Origin: Candidatus Zhuqueibacterota bacterium
GTDB taxonomy: Bacteria; Zhuqueibacterota; QNDG01
Length of the DNA: 7,176 nt
Assembly: GCA_003645915.1 (NCBI GenBank)
Contig: QNDG01000065.1
Location: forward strand, 1-7,176
Reading direction: 5' to 3'
Shown here piece by piece: positions 1 to 5,611 of the stretch (within the stretch, counting starts at the first letter, position 1; each line of letters starts with the position of its first letter). The notes beneath the pieces are model-generated. The model was not told the DNA's origin, did not search any database, and worked only from the letters and a program-made list of their open reading frames with translations. The position numbers and the translations under genes are program-made.

Positions 1-43
1 ATAAATATAAAAATCTAAGGAATAAAATATATAAGGATATATT

Positions 44-688
44 ATGATTAGTTTTATAGAGCCCTTGTATAAATCTACTGATGCTATTAAATTTGGTTGG
101 AATCGGGAAAGTGGTGCGATTTCATATAATATATATGTGGGTAAGGTTGAGTCACCGCTTACTTTATTGATGTCAAATATTTCTGATGTTCCAAGTGAAC
201 AGGCTATTGCCAGAGGAAAAGTATATTATGAAGTTGCCATAGTTGATGTTCGTACTGCTTTGTCTCTTGCAACCACAGTGAATTTTTCAAATACTGTATT
301 CTTTTTTGCAATAACCTATGTTAATTCTGTAGGAGTAGAGAGTAGCCTCTCTGATTCTACAGTAGTTAAAGTTCCACCAGTGGGTATTATTTCAAAACCT
401 ATGAAAGATGATCCAACAATACGAAGACATCCTTTTGTTTTCAGTGATGGATTACAGCGTTGGGTAAAACAAATTGGTTCTTCTTCTGGAGCTATGGTTG
501 TTGATACTTCGGATTATTATAAAACTAATATAACAACTGAATATACATATGATGGGACGAATCTTAAGACAACCTTATCATATTTAAGTGATGCGACTAC
601 CGGTTCTCCTGCTAAGTTAACTACATACACATATTCCGGGAGTCAACTCATTAAGATGGAAATAACAGATACTACAGCAACAATTTAA
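44..688 (+). CDS. Fibronectin-III-like phage structural protein (putative)
   Basis: This is a 214-residue protein of unknown exact role. Residues about 12-110 look like a single fibronectin type III or similar beta-sandwich: a strand with FGWNRESGAISYNIYVG near 17-33, then FAITYVNSVGVESSLSD near 88-104. This is the usual pattern of extracellular and phage tail-associated Ig-like folds. Residues about 165-210 hold two YD-like strands, TTEYTYDGTNL and TTYTYSGSQL, spaced about 30 residues apart. There is no signal peptide or membrane segment. The start is ATG with an AAGG ribosome site about 8 bases upstream. It is the first gene of the + strand block, and an 83-base gap separates it from the next gene. 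The fold call rests on by-eye pattern only. A virion or tail role is inferred from the neighbours, and a host surface protein is possible. Confidence 0.6.
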   Translation: MISFIEPLYKSTDAIKFGWNRESGAISYNIYVGKVESPLTLLMSNISDVPSEQAIARGKVYYEVAIVDVRTALSLATTVNFSNTVFFFAITYVNSVGVESSLSDSTVVKVPPVGIISKPMKDDPTIRRHPFVFSDGLQRWVKQIGSSSGAMVVDTSDYYKTNITTEYTYDGTNLKTTLSYLSDATTGSPAKLTTYTYSGSQLIKMEITDTTATI

Positions 689-771
689 ATAAGATAAGAT
701 GTTTAAAAATATACAGATAGGAATCTAATAATCTTTTAATTCAGTCAAATTTATTTTGGAGGATAAATATT

Positions 772-1014
772 ATGGCTATTCCGACAGTGATAGTTAATTA
801 TGATGGGACCAATTACGGAAGAGTTTATCTTCGTGATATAGGTCAACGTAATCAGTTAGGCGGTGGAAAGGGCATTTATACTATTGGTCAGGATCAATAT
901 TTAAGTTATGGTCAAGATGCAACTTTTATTGCTACTAGTGATGTATATATGAGTGCTAATTCCGGTGTGATTAAAAGCATGGAAGATAAGGGCGCTTTTA
1001 CGGTTACTGCCTAA
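772..1014 (+). CDS. Small hypothetical phage-like protein, 80 aa
   Basis: I do not recognise this 80-residue protein. It is rich in Tyr, Gly, Gln and Asp (IYTIGQDQYLSYGQDATF near 36-53), with no membrane segment, signal peptide or cysteine. That composition suits a soluble, beta-rich structural protein. Its ribosome binding site is the best in the window: GGAGG at 758-762, nine bases before the ATG. The gene is followed directly by hairpins and a strong terminator, so it is probably the last gene of its transcript. A strong ribosome site combined with a strong terminator suggests high expression, as for an abundant virion component, but that is inference. A TATGATGGGAC stretch near its start also occurs in the preceding gene; it is short and probably chance. 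Confidence 0.7.
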   Translation: MAIPTVIVNYDGTNYGRVYLRDIGQRNQLGGGKGIYTIGQDQYLSYGQDATFIATSDVYMSANSGVIKSMEDKGAFTVTA

Positions 1015-1021
1015 AAATTAT

Positions 1022-1065
1022 AGAGTGCCCCTCGATGCTTAATGATGGTAACATTGAGGTGCTCT
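1022..1065 (+). terminator. Hairpin after the 80-aa gene, possible weak terminator
   Basis: AGAGTGCC (1022-1029) pairs with GGTGCTCT (1058-1065) through eight pairs, two of them G-U. After a two-base CC bulge, TCGATG (1032-1037) pairs with CATTGA (1052-1057), leaving a 14-base loop. It starts eight bases after the TAA of the 80-residue gene. Only a short T tract follows, so it may be a weak terminator, a 3'-end stabilising structure or part of a larger structured RNA. Confidence 0.5.
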
Positions 1066-1071
1066 TGAAAA

Positions 1072-1091
1072 CTTACGGCTTTAGCCGTGAG
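1072..1091 (+). other. Compact GC-rich stem-loop between two terminator-like hairpins
   Basis: CTTACGGC (1072-1079) pairs with GCCGTGAG (1084-1091) around a TTTA loop, with eight pairs including one G-U. No T tract follows, so it is not a simple terminator. It has the look of the short palindromes found near IS200/IS605-type ends, but no transposase is nearby. Its function is unknown. Confidence 0.45.
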
Positions 1092-1144
1092 AACAGTCAT
1101 ATTAATATTCCTGTGAATGGGAATTGAAATAAGTCAGCCTTAAC

Positions 1145-1182
1145 AGAGGCCGCCTTTTCCTCAGTATAAGGCGGCCTCTTTT
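1145..1182 (+). terminator. Strong rho-independent terminator
   Basis: AGAGGCCGCCTT (1145-1156) pairs perfectly with AAGGCGGCCTCT (1168-1179) over 12 base pairs with an 11-base loop, and the run of Ts reaches 1182. It should end transcription from the genes at 44-1014. It also separates them from the gene starting at 1219, which would then need its own promoter. The opposite strand also offers an A/T-rich flank, so some bidirectional action is possible. Confidence 0.88.
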
Positions 1183-1218
1183 GAAATATTTAAATAAAAT
1201 TTAAATAGGAAAAATAAC

Positions 1219-1515
1219 ATGGCAGAGAGTTTTGTAACAGGAGATATGTTTGATAGTGATTCCGGTTATCAGACATGTGATTTATATTTAGCTGCTTTTT
1301 TTGTATCAGCTGGATGTAAAATGATCGATTCAAAACGGAATAAAAGTTCAAAACGGGTTTATTTTCTTTTTGAAAAAAATCCTGTCATAAACGAGTTAAA
1401 ATTAAAATATTTTAGCCGGGAGGCAAAAATAGATGCTCTAACTTTTGCTGATAATATCAAATCTTTAAAGAGCCTTTGTCATAATATTATAAATATTAGT
1501 CAGGTATCGGCCTGA
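1219..1515 (+). CDS. DUF5659-domain protein
   Basis: This 98-residue protein has the hallmarks, as I remember them, of the DUF5659 family: small proteins of unknown function common in phages and mobile elements. Residues 18-29 (QTCDLYLAAFFV), then a basic turn KRNKSSKRVYFLFE at 39-52, and a C-terminal helix beginning IDALTFADNIKSLKSL (71-86), match the family order. That order is a Cys-Asp-Leu-Tyr-Leu-Ala-Ala helix, a strand ending in a Phe-Glu, and a final helix. Its length is close to a whole domain. The start is ATG with an AGGAA ribosome site eight bases upstream. It is the first gene after the strong terminator and probably opens the second phage-like transcription unit. No biochemical role is known to me; the family call is by eye. 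Confidence 0.65.
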   Translation: MAESFVTGDMFDSDSGYQTCDLYLAAFFVSAGCKMIDSKRNKSSKRVYFLFEKNPVINELKLKYFSREAKIDALTFADNIKSLKSLCHNIINISQVSA

Positions 1516-1547
1516 AAAAGGACCCGCTAATAGTATGGTATCAGTTA

Positions 1548-1586
1548 CAAACTTAATGATTTAACATTTTGAAAGGTTTAAGTTTG
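1548..1586 (+). promoter_or_regulatory. AT-rich inverted repeat in a leader region
   Basis: CAAACTTAA (1548-1556) and TTAAGTTTG (1578-1586) are perfect inverted repeats, 9 bp each, with a 21-base loop. They lie just before the ribosome site (GAAGGGAAGG, 1586-1595) of the 38-residue gene. This could be an operator or a leader hairpin. The AT-rich arms could also be chance. Confidence 0.3.
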
Positions 1587-1601
1587 AAGGGAAGGTATAA
1601 A

Positions 1602-1718
1602 ATGGTTACATATATAATTTCTCCTACAGGTGTACGATATAAAATTACTTATACACGAGTTTTGGATTCAACTACGAATGTTCAGGTTGGTGTAAGACAA
1701 ACTGTAGAGGTAGCCTAA
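1602..1718 (+). CDS. Small hypothetical protein, 38 aa
   Basis: A 38-residue protein beginning MVTYIISPTGVRYKITYTR and ending VRQTVEVA. It alternates hydrophobic and polar residues like a small beta-sheet protein, and has no cysteine or membrane segment. Three points support a real gene. A strong purine-rich ribosome site (GGGAAGG) lies seven to eight bases before the ATG. The TAA stop at 1716-1718 is followed immediately by the ATG of the next gene. It also fills what would otherwise be a 200-base gap in a compact block. I recognise no family. Phage structural modules often carry such tiny genes. Confidence 0.6.
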   Translation: MVTYIISPTGVRYKITYTRVLDSTTNVQVGVRQTVEVA

Positions 1719-2168
1719 ATGTTTACGGAAGAGTTTATTCGTATAGTTAATGCTGCAAAAAAATTCAAAATTAAGGATGATTTTGAATTTATAGGATTTG
1801 ATGAAATAACACCTGAAGGATTATCAGAACATAAAAATCTTCCTGATATAATCGAGATGTGGGCGGCAATAAAAATATTTTTTGAAGGAACTCTACCTGA
1901 GAGTTATAAATCTTTGAATCTTATGATTGGGGATTGGGTAGAAAAGAATGAACAAAAAATATCTAAAGTTCTTTATCCGGAATTACATGATTATTTTGAA
2001 AAAAAATATCCTCGTAGTGATTCTTCAGATTTTAAAACAAAAGAATTTGAGGAAGAATCCGTCGTCTGGTTAGATCAATTAGATTATATGCCCATAATTG
2101 ATGAGAATGAAAATTCCTTGATTATTGAAGTAGAACTTGTTCTTAATGCCGAGCCATTAGGAAAATAA
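1719..2168 (+). CDS. Hypothetical acidic protein, 149 aa
   Basis: I do not recognise this protein. It is acidic and largely helical. Residues 1-60 include FTEEFIRIVNAAKKFK and a DIIEMWAAIKIFFEG helix. A central stretch, DWVEKNEQKISKVLYPELHDYFEKKY (about 72-97), looks amphipathic. The C terminus (about 117-144) is strand-like. It has no signal peptide, membrane segment or metal-binding motif. The ATG follows the previous stop without a gap, and a GAGG ribosome site lies inside the end of the previous gene, so the two are probably translationally coupled. Only one base separates it from the next gene. Its position between phage-like genes suggests a virion accessory or assembly role, but this is only inference. 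Confidence 0.7.
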   Translation: MFTEEFIRIVNAAKKFKIKDDFEFIGFDEITPEGLSEHKNLPDIIEMWAAIKIFFEGTLPESYKSLNLMIGDWVEKNEQKISKVLYPELHDYFEKKYPRSDSSDFKTKEFEEESVVWLDQLDYMPIIDENENSLIIEVELVLNAEPLGK

Positions 2169-2169
2169 A

Positions 2170-2547
2170 ATGTTAAAATCTGTTGAAACCACTAATAGGT
2201 CCTGTAATGCTGTCGTTGATTTTGTTGATGAAGGGTCTGACTATTCCTCAGGCAGAATTAATATTCTGGATGCCGATTCAACTATTATTACATATCTTCC
2301 ATTATCTTTACCGGCATTCAGGGATTCAACAGACGGTACAGCTGTAGCCAATACTATTTATGATAATACGGCTTTCAGAGATGCTACTGCAGCATTATTT
2401 GATGTCATAAATAGAGATGGTTCAAGTGCCTGGTCAGGAACAGTTTCTACATTTAGTGGTGTTGGAGATTTAAAATTAAATGCAGTAGTTTTATATCAGG
2501 ATTCAACAGTATCCCTTTCAAGCGCTTTTTATGCTGTACCACGGTAA
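2170..2547 (+). CDS. Small phage virion-type protein, 125 aa
   Basis: The layout resembles a group of small tailed-phage structural proteins that I know by pattern. It has a strand with INILDADSTIITYLPLSLPAF (30-50), then an Ala/Thr/Asn-rich segment, GTAVANTIYDNTAFRDATAA (56-75). A strand FDVINRDGSSAWSGTVST (77-94) follows, then GDLKLNAVVLYQDSTVSLSS (99-118), and an aromatic-Pro end. In that group the equivalent motifs are 'LPLSNPAF', 'ATANAIT', 'FRVxDGxG', 'DLxLNxxxI' and 'VSxxSFTxxxP', and their order is conserved here. The exact role in the virion is not known to me. The ATG lies one base after the previous stop. There is no signal peptide or membrane segment. The group assignment is from memory and needs a profile search. 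Confidence 0.65.
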   Translation: MLKSVETTNRSCNAVVDFVDEGSDYSSGRINILDADSTIITYLPLSLPAFRDSTDGTAVANTIYDNTAFRDATAALFDVINRDGSSAWSGTVSTFSGVGDLKLNAVVLYQDSTVSLSSAFYAVPR

Positions 2548-2550
2548 CTT

Positions 2551-3117
2551 ATGTCTGACGTTTATGGCTATGCCTCGTTTATTGATACTACTCATATAAG
2601 CCGTTTTCAGGGCTGTATTAGTTATAACGGCTATGCTCAGTTTTTTGATAGTACCCATCTTTCTTTAATGACCGGTCTTTCAATAATAGATTCATCTCAT
2701 ATTTCGGGTGATACAACATATTATCAGAATCAGATTTTAGGCCCTGCTGATATGGCTCTGACTCTTGCTGATTGGACCTATGTTAATGGTCATTTAAATG
2801 TAGATGGTACTTGGGTAGACGGAACTTTTAGTTTTCAGCGGTTTGATGCGACGCAAATTTATTATAGTATTTATTATCAAGATTATGATACATCTAATTT
2901 TTCTTTAAGTGGATATAAATTCAGAAAACCTGTTCGAACAAATGTCGGTCAATATTATGCTCCTATGGTAGTATCTGATACTGCAGGTCATTATGAAAAT
3001 AGATGGACTTATTTGAAAGATGAAAGTTCATATGCTCATAGAAAAATACAATCTTTTGTCAGTATGTCTAAAGGACTTGATTATATGTCTGATTATCCAA
3101 CTGGAAATAATACATGA
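2551..3117 (+). CDS. Repeat-bearing phage-like protein, 188 aa
   Basis: This is a 188-residue Tyr/Ser/Asp-rich protein of unknown function. Its N terminus carries three related motifs: SFIDTTHIS (9-17), QFFDSTHLS (30-38) and SIIDSSHIS (44-52), each a hydrophobic pair followed by D-[ST]-[ST]-H-[IL]-S. The middle (about 74-130) is aromatic and strand-rich (DWTYVNGHLNVDGTWVDGTF). The C-terminal part (about 142-178) has a WTYLKDESSYAHRKIQSF helix. This looks like a secreted or virion-surface protein, yet there is no signal peptide, which fits a phage protein. Its TGA overlaps the next gene's ATG (ATGA at 3114-3117). Its own ATG is three bases after the previous stop with no good ribosome site, so coupling is likely. 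Confidence 0.7.
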   Translation: MSDVYGYASFIDTTHISRFQGCISYNGYAQFFDSTHLSLMTGLSIIDSSHISGDTTYYQNQILGPADMALTLADWTYVNGHLNVDGTWVDGTFSFQRFDATQIYYSIYYQDYDTSNFSLSGYKFRKPVRTNVGQYYAPMVVSDTAGHYENRWTYLKDESSYAHRKIQSFVSMSKGLDYMSDYPTGNNT

Positions 3118-3461
3118 TATCTATATGTTCAATAATTCAAAAAATAGCTCAAAATATCTTTCAAGAGGATATGGTAATTGAAAATATAAATTCTAAAAAT
3201 AAAGCTTTAGAATTTGTAAAAAAAATATATCCCGAAGAAAAAATTGATGTTGAACCTATGTCAGAAGAGGGCTTGGCTTATTATTTAAATTATAAAAATA
3301 AAAGATATCTTGTAGCTAATTATAGTTTTAAAGAAAAAAAGTTGTGGTATAGAGAACCAAAAAAATATGTATTTAAGAAATTAGGGCAATATTTTGATAT
3401 AGATTCTGACATGTTTTTAAAACTTTTTCAGGATTATTTACAAGAGACTCAGGAAGATTAG
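3114..3461 (+). CDS. Hypothetical basic protein, 115 aa
   Basis: A lysine- and tyrosine-rich 115-residue protein that I do not recognise. Predicted features are an N-terminal helix (ICSIIQKIAQNIFQE, 4-18), a helix around 26-37 and a strand pair at about 54-80 (YYLNYKNKRYLVANYSFKEK). A C-terminal acidic helix (DSDMFLKLFQDYLQETQED) follows. There is no signal peptide or metal site. The ATG overlaps the previous stop by four bases (ATGA), a classic sign of translational coupling in one operon. The TAG stop at 3459-3461 is followed, in the same frame, by sequence that reads as a rhodanese domain. The true C terminus may therefore have been altered by a fusion or rearrangement at this point. Confidence 0.65.
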   Translation: MISICSIIQKIAQNIFQEDMVIENINSKNKALEFVKKIYPEEKIDVEPMSEEGLAYYLNYKNKRYLVANYSFKEKKLWYREPKKYVFKKLGQYFDIDSDMFLKLFQDYLQETQED

Positions 3462-3745
3462 GATTATATCCTTCCTGCAGAATTGAACGAACTCATAGAA
3501 ACCGGAAAGAGTTCAGAATTCTTTTTATTAGATGTAAGAAGACCTGAAAGTTATGCAAAGGGCAATATTTTCGGAGCTCAGAATATTTTATGGTTAGATA
3601 TACTTAAAGAAAAAATTACCTACAGACAAAGAGATAATAATCTATTGTTATGAAGGACATATGGTATTGCTGAGTTTAGGTTATAAAGAACTGCCAAGAA
3701 AACCCGTCCGTTTGTGGCGGGAATGAATTGGTAGAATATTTTTAA
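3462..3745 (+). pseudogene. Rhodanese-like (sulfurtransferase) pseudogene
   Basis: Rhodanese domains move sulfane sulfur on an active-site cysteine. Reading 3462-3614 gives AELNELIETGKSSEFFLLDV, then RRPESYAKGNIFGAQNIL, the canonical first half ('LLDVRxPExYxxGHIxGAxNI'). One extra A in the A-run at 3610-3615 shifts the frame. From 3616 the next frame reads LPTDKEIIIYCYEGHM, with the catalytic Cys codon at 3646-3648 in a C-Y-E-G-H loop, then LLSLGYK. That frame stops at 3724-3726. A third frame gives GGNELVEYF ending in TAA at 3743-3745, like the usual 'GGxxxW' end. About eight to ten residues after the loop seem missing. No start codon or ribosome site is visible, and the first half continues in frame from the previous gene's TAG. 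This is a clear relic with at least two frameshifts. Confidence 0.85.
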
Positions 3746-3798
3746 AAAGTAGTCTTTTACAGGTAAAATAATTAACAAATAAGGATAATTATTTGAAG

Positions 3799-3993
3799 TC
3801 ACGGGGCTTGCTCCGTGGAGTGTCGCTTTGTGCTGAGTTCTTGTTGTTTAATAATTCTCGCTTCGGTTTTTAGAGCTTCATCAAATGCTTGATTTAAACT
3901 CTGTTTTTTTTTGTTTTTACCGTTTTTGATAATTTCTTTAATGCGAGAAGTTGTTTCGTCTTGGGTCTTTTCTTTTTTCTTCCTCAATTTCAA
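3799..3993 (-). CDS. Doubtful lysine-rich ORF, 64 aa
   Basis: This is an open frame of 64 codons starting at a TTG (3991-3993), just downstream of the methyltransferase gene on the same strand. The predicted peptide is strongly basic and helical (TTSRIKEIIKNGKNKKKQSL, then NQAFDEALKTEARIIKQQEL) and ends RHSTEQAP inside a GC-rich hairpin. No ribosome binding site precedes the TTG. The frame is open further upstream, into the end of the methyltransferase gene, without an ATG. Either it is a remnant of a longer gene or it is not translated. A coiled or nucleic-acid-binding tail would fit the composition, but I would not assign a function. Confidence 0.3.
   Translation of the reverse strand: MKLRKKKEKTQDETTSRIKEIIKNGKNKKKQSLNQAFDEALKTEARIIKQQELSTKRHSTEQAP
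3800..3817. other. GC-rich stem-loop in the decayed region
   Basis: CACGGGG (3800-3806) pairs with CTCCGTG (3811-3817) around CTTG, seven pairs including one G-T. No T tract follows on either strand, so it is a poor terminator. It lies in the junction between the convergent blocks, overlaps the stop of the doubtful - strand ORF, and is similar in style to the stem-loop at 1072-1091. Confidence 0.45.
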
Positions 3994-4016
3994 AAAGCGA
4001 ATAAGATTTAAGAATT

Positions 4017-5435
4017 TTAAGTAAACTCTGATATATCTGTTTCATTATTTTCATTTGTGGTTTTTATTTGTTTACCAATATTGGCAGTATTTTCACTGTC
4101 GCCTTTGTCGCTAGCGGTTTTCCATTTTTCATGTAGCTTTAATTCTCTTATCAGTTTTTCAAATTTCGATTGGTATTTAAATGGAAATTCTAAATCTATT
4201 TCTACATAACCATTTTTTATCAAATGAGCATTTATAAAAGTCTTATTTTTCATATATACATAGGCAAGAAGATTATTTTCATTATCATATTTTTGCTCAT
4301 CAAATTTTAAAAAAATCTTCCCCTTCCCAATTTTTTTCTTTAAAAACTCTATCGCCTGATTAAAAAACTCTTCTCTTGGCTTAACACCTATAAGTCTTAT
4401 CACTATACCAGTATTAAGTTTTATCAAATTAGGCACCAGGATTTCTTTTACTGAATAAAAATCTTCTCTTTTTGTGCCATTTATATTGTCTTCAATACTT
4501 ATTTTTGAACCAAAATTTAATTTTTTGGGGTCTGTTTTTTTATCAAATTTTACGGGATCTTTAAAAATATAAGGAAGCTTTTTTATCTCTTCTTTCCAGC
4601 TAATTTGAGACAGATTTTGTCTTTTATATTCAATATCATTTTTAAATAACGGGGTATTATTAGATTCTAATTTTGATTTTATGATTGGAAGAAAGTCCTC
4701 ATTAATCTCATATCCAATGGAATTTCTCTCAGTTATCATAGCTGCTAACGAAGTAGTTCCACTTCCTAAAAACGGATCAAGTACAGTTTCTTCAACGAAA
4801 GTAAACATTTCGATAATTCTTTTTGGAAGCTTTACCGGAAACATAGCAATATGATTTTCTTGCCTTGCACCATTAAAGTACCAATGACCGGAAAAATATT
4901 CCTTCCATTTTTCTTTGGAAATTTTTGATTTTTCTTTAATCTCTTTTGATACTTTTGGTGCTTTACCCGGTTTTTTAAAAATTAAAATAAATTCATAATC
5001 TATTTCAATTATCCCGTTTCTTGGATACGGATAAGACCCCATTATAGAAGCTCCACCAGTTGTATTCATAGTTGTTTTTTTTTGCCAAATTATGGACCCC
5101 ATATAATCAAAACCAATAGTTTCACAAAATTTAATAATTTCAGTCCGAATTGGAATTACTTTGTATCTTCCGTAATAAACCGATCTTGCAAATTGATCTC
5201 CAATATTTATTACTAGTTTACAACCAGGATAAAGGACTCTATAAGATTCATTCCAGACCAAATTCAAATTGTTAATATACTCTTCGTAAGAATCATTGAA
5301 TCCTATTTGTTCTTTAATCCCATAATCTTTCAATTGCCAATAAGGAGGTGATGTTACTACCAAATGTACTGATGAATCTTGTATTTCATCCATTTTTCTG
5401 ACATCGCCAATAATGCAAACATGTTTAGTCTTCAT
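4017..5435 (-). CDS. Beta-class DNA methyltransferase fused to SNase-like domain
   Basis: A 472-residue SAM-dependent DNA methyltransferase, probably N4-cytosine and otherwise N6-adenine. Catalytic motif IV, TSPPYW (28-33), comes before SAM motif I, DPFLGSGTT (220-228), which defines the beta class. INIGDQF (76-82), an IIWQKKTTMN stretch (115-124) and the HWYFNGARQENH target-recognition region (184-195) are well preserved. After a Lys-rich linker, residues about 330-440 match a staphylococcal-nuclease fold: IRLIGVKPRE (346-355), LLAYVYM (389-395), INAHLIKNGYVEI (401-413). By eye, nuclease Arg35 and Glu43 correspond to R347 and E355. The Asp40 and Arg87 positions are K352 and N388, and Asp21 also appears lost. 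The tail is therefore probably DNA-binding, not cleaving. The start is ATG with AAAGGA about ten bases upstream. No partner endonuclease is visible, so it may be an orphan. Confidence 0.88.
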   Translation of the reverse strand: MKTKHVCIIGDVRKMDEIQDSSVHLVVTSPPYWQLKDYGIKEQIGFNDSYEEYINNLNLVWNESYRVLYPGCKLVINIGDQFARSVYYGRYKVIPIRTEIIKFCETIGFDYMGSIIWQKKTTMNTTGGASIMGSYPYPRNGIIEIDYEFILIFKKPGKAPKVSKEIKEKSKISKEKWKEYFSGHWYFNGARQENHIAMFPVKLPKRIIEMFTFVEETVLDPFLGSGTTSLAAMITERNSIGYEINEDFLPIIKSKLESNNTPLFKNDIEYKRQNLSQISWKEEIKKLPYIFKDPVKFDKKTDPKKLNFGSKISIEDNINGTKREDFYSVKEILVPNLIKLNTGIVIRLIGVKPREEFFNQAIEFLKKKIGKGKIFLKFDEQKYDNENNLLAYVYMKNKTFINAHLIKNGYVEIDLEFPFKYQSKFEKLIRELKLHEKWKTASDKGDSENTANIGKQIKTTNENNETDISEFT

Positions 5436-5538
5436 AATTTCAATATCCTTTTCAATTAACTTTCAATACCTGATTAAAGTTAAATTAATTTTTTGATTAA
5501 TAAAAGAACTTTTTTCTTATAAGGGGGCAACAAAAAAT

Positions 5539-5611
5539 TTATAACGATTAAGCTCACCTGCCACTATGGAGCCCCGGCGGAATAGCAGTCAGGTGCAGTG
5601 CCTTGTTAGCC
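5539..5611 (-). other. attC-like recombination site (integron cassette)
   Basis: On the - strand this reads GGCTAAC (R''-like, 5611-5605), then an imperfect palindrome, then GTTATAA (R'-like, 5545-5539). The outer TAAC/GTTA pair (5542-5545 with 5605-5608) encloses a stem in which CACCTG (5555-5560) pairs with CAGGTG (5590-5595). There is one unpaired base at 5596, then CT/AG pairing again. An inner CTAT/ATAG (5564-5567 with 5582-5585) surrounds a GC-rich loop. Conserved ends, low-identity arms that still pair, and an extrahelical base are the signature of attC sites. The D12 methyltransferase stop codon (5606-5608) lies inside the R'' box, a common cassette arrangement. The boxes fit RYYYAAC and GTTRRRY imperfectly, and no integrase gene is in view. 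Confidence 0.65.

Noticed and set aside
1104..1130. CRISPR-repeat-like stretch (GGGAATTGAAAT)
   Set aside because: The resemblance is to the end of some repeats only; there is a single copy, no spacers and no cas gene.
44..3461. Stop-codon reassignment, as in some phages
   Set aside because: TAA, TAG and TGA each end plausible genes at sensible junctions, so the standard code explains the block.
1..3461. Diversity-generating retroelement beside phage structural genes
   Set aside because: No reverse transcriptase, template repeat or C-type-lectin-like variable region is visible.
3620..3802. 60-codon open frame on the - strand
   Set aside because: It lies antisense to the rhodanese pseudogene, whose motifs are clear on the + strand, and has no supporting ribosome site or recognisable domain.
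4090..4450. Active thermonuclease domain
   Set aside because: By-eye alignment shows loss of several catalytic residues, so I call the domain SNase-like and probably inactive.
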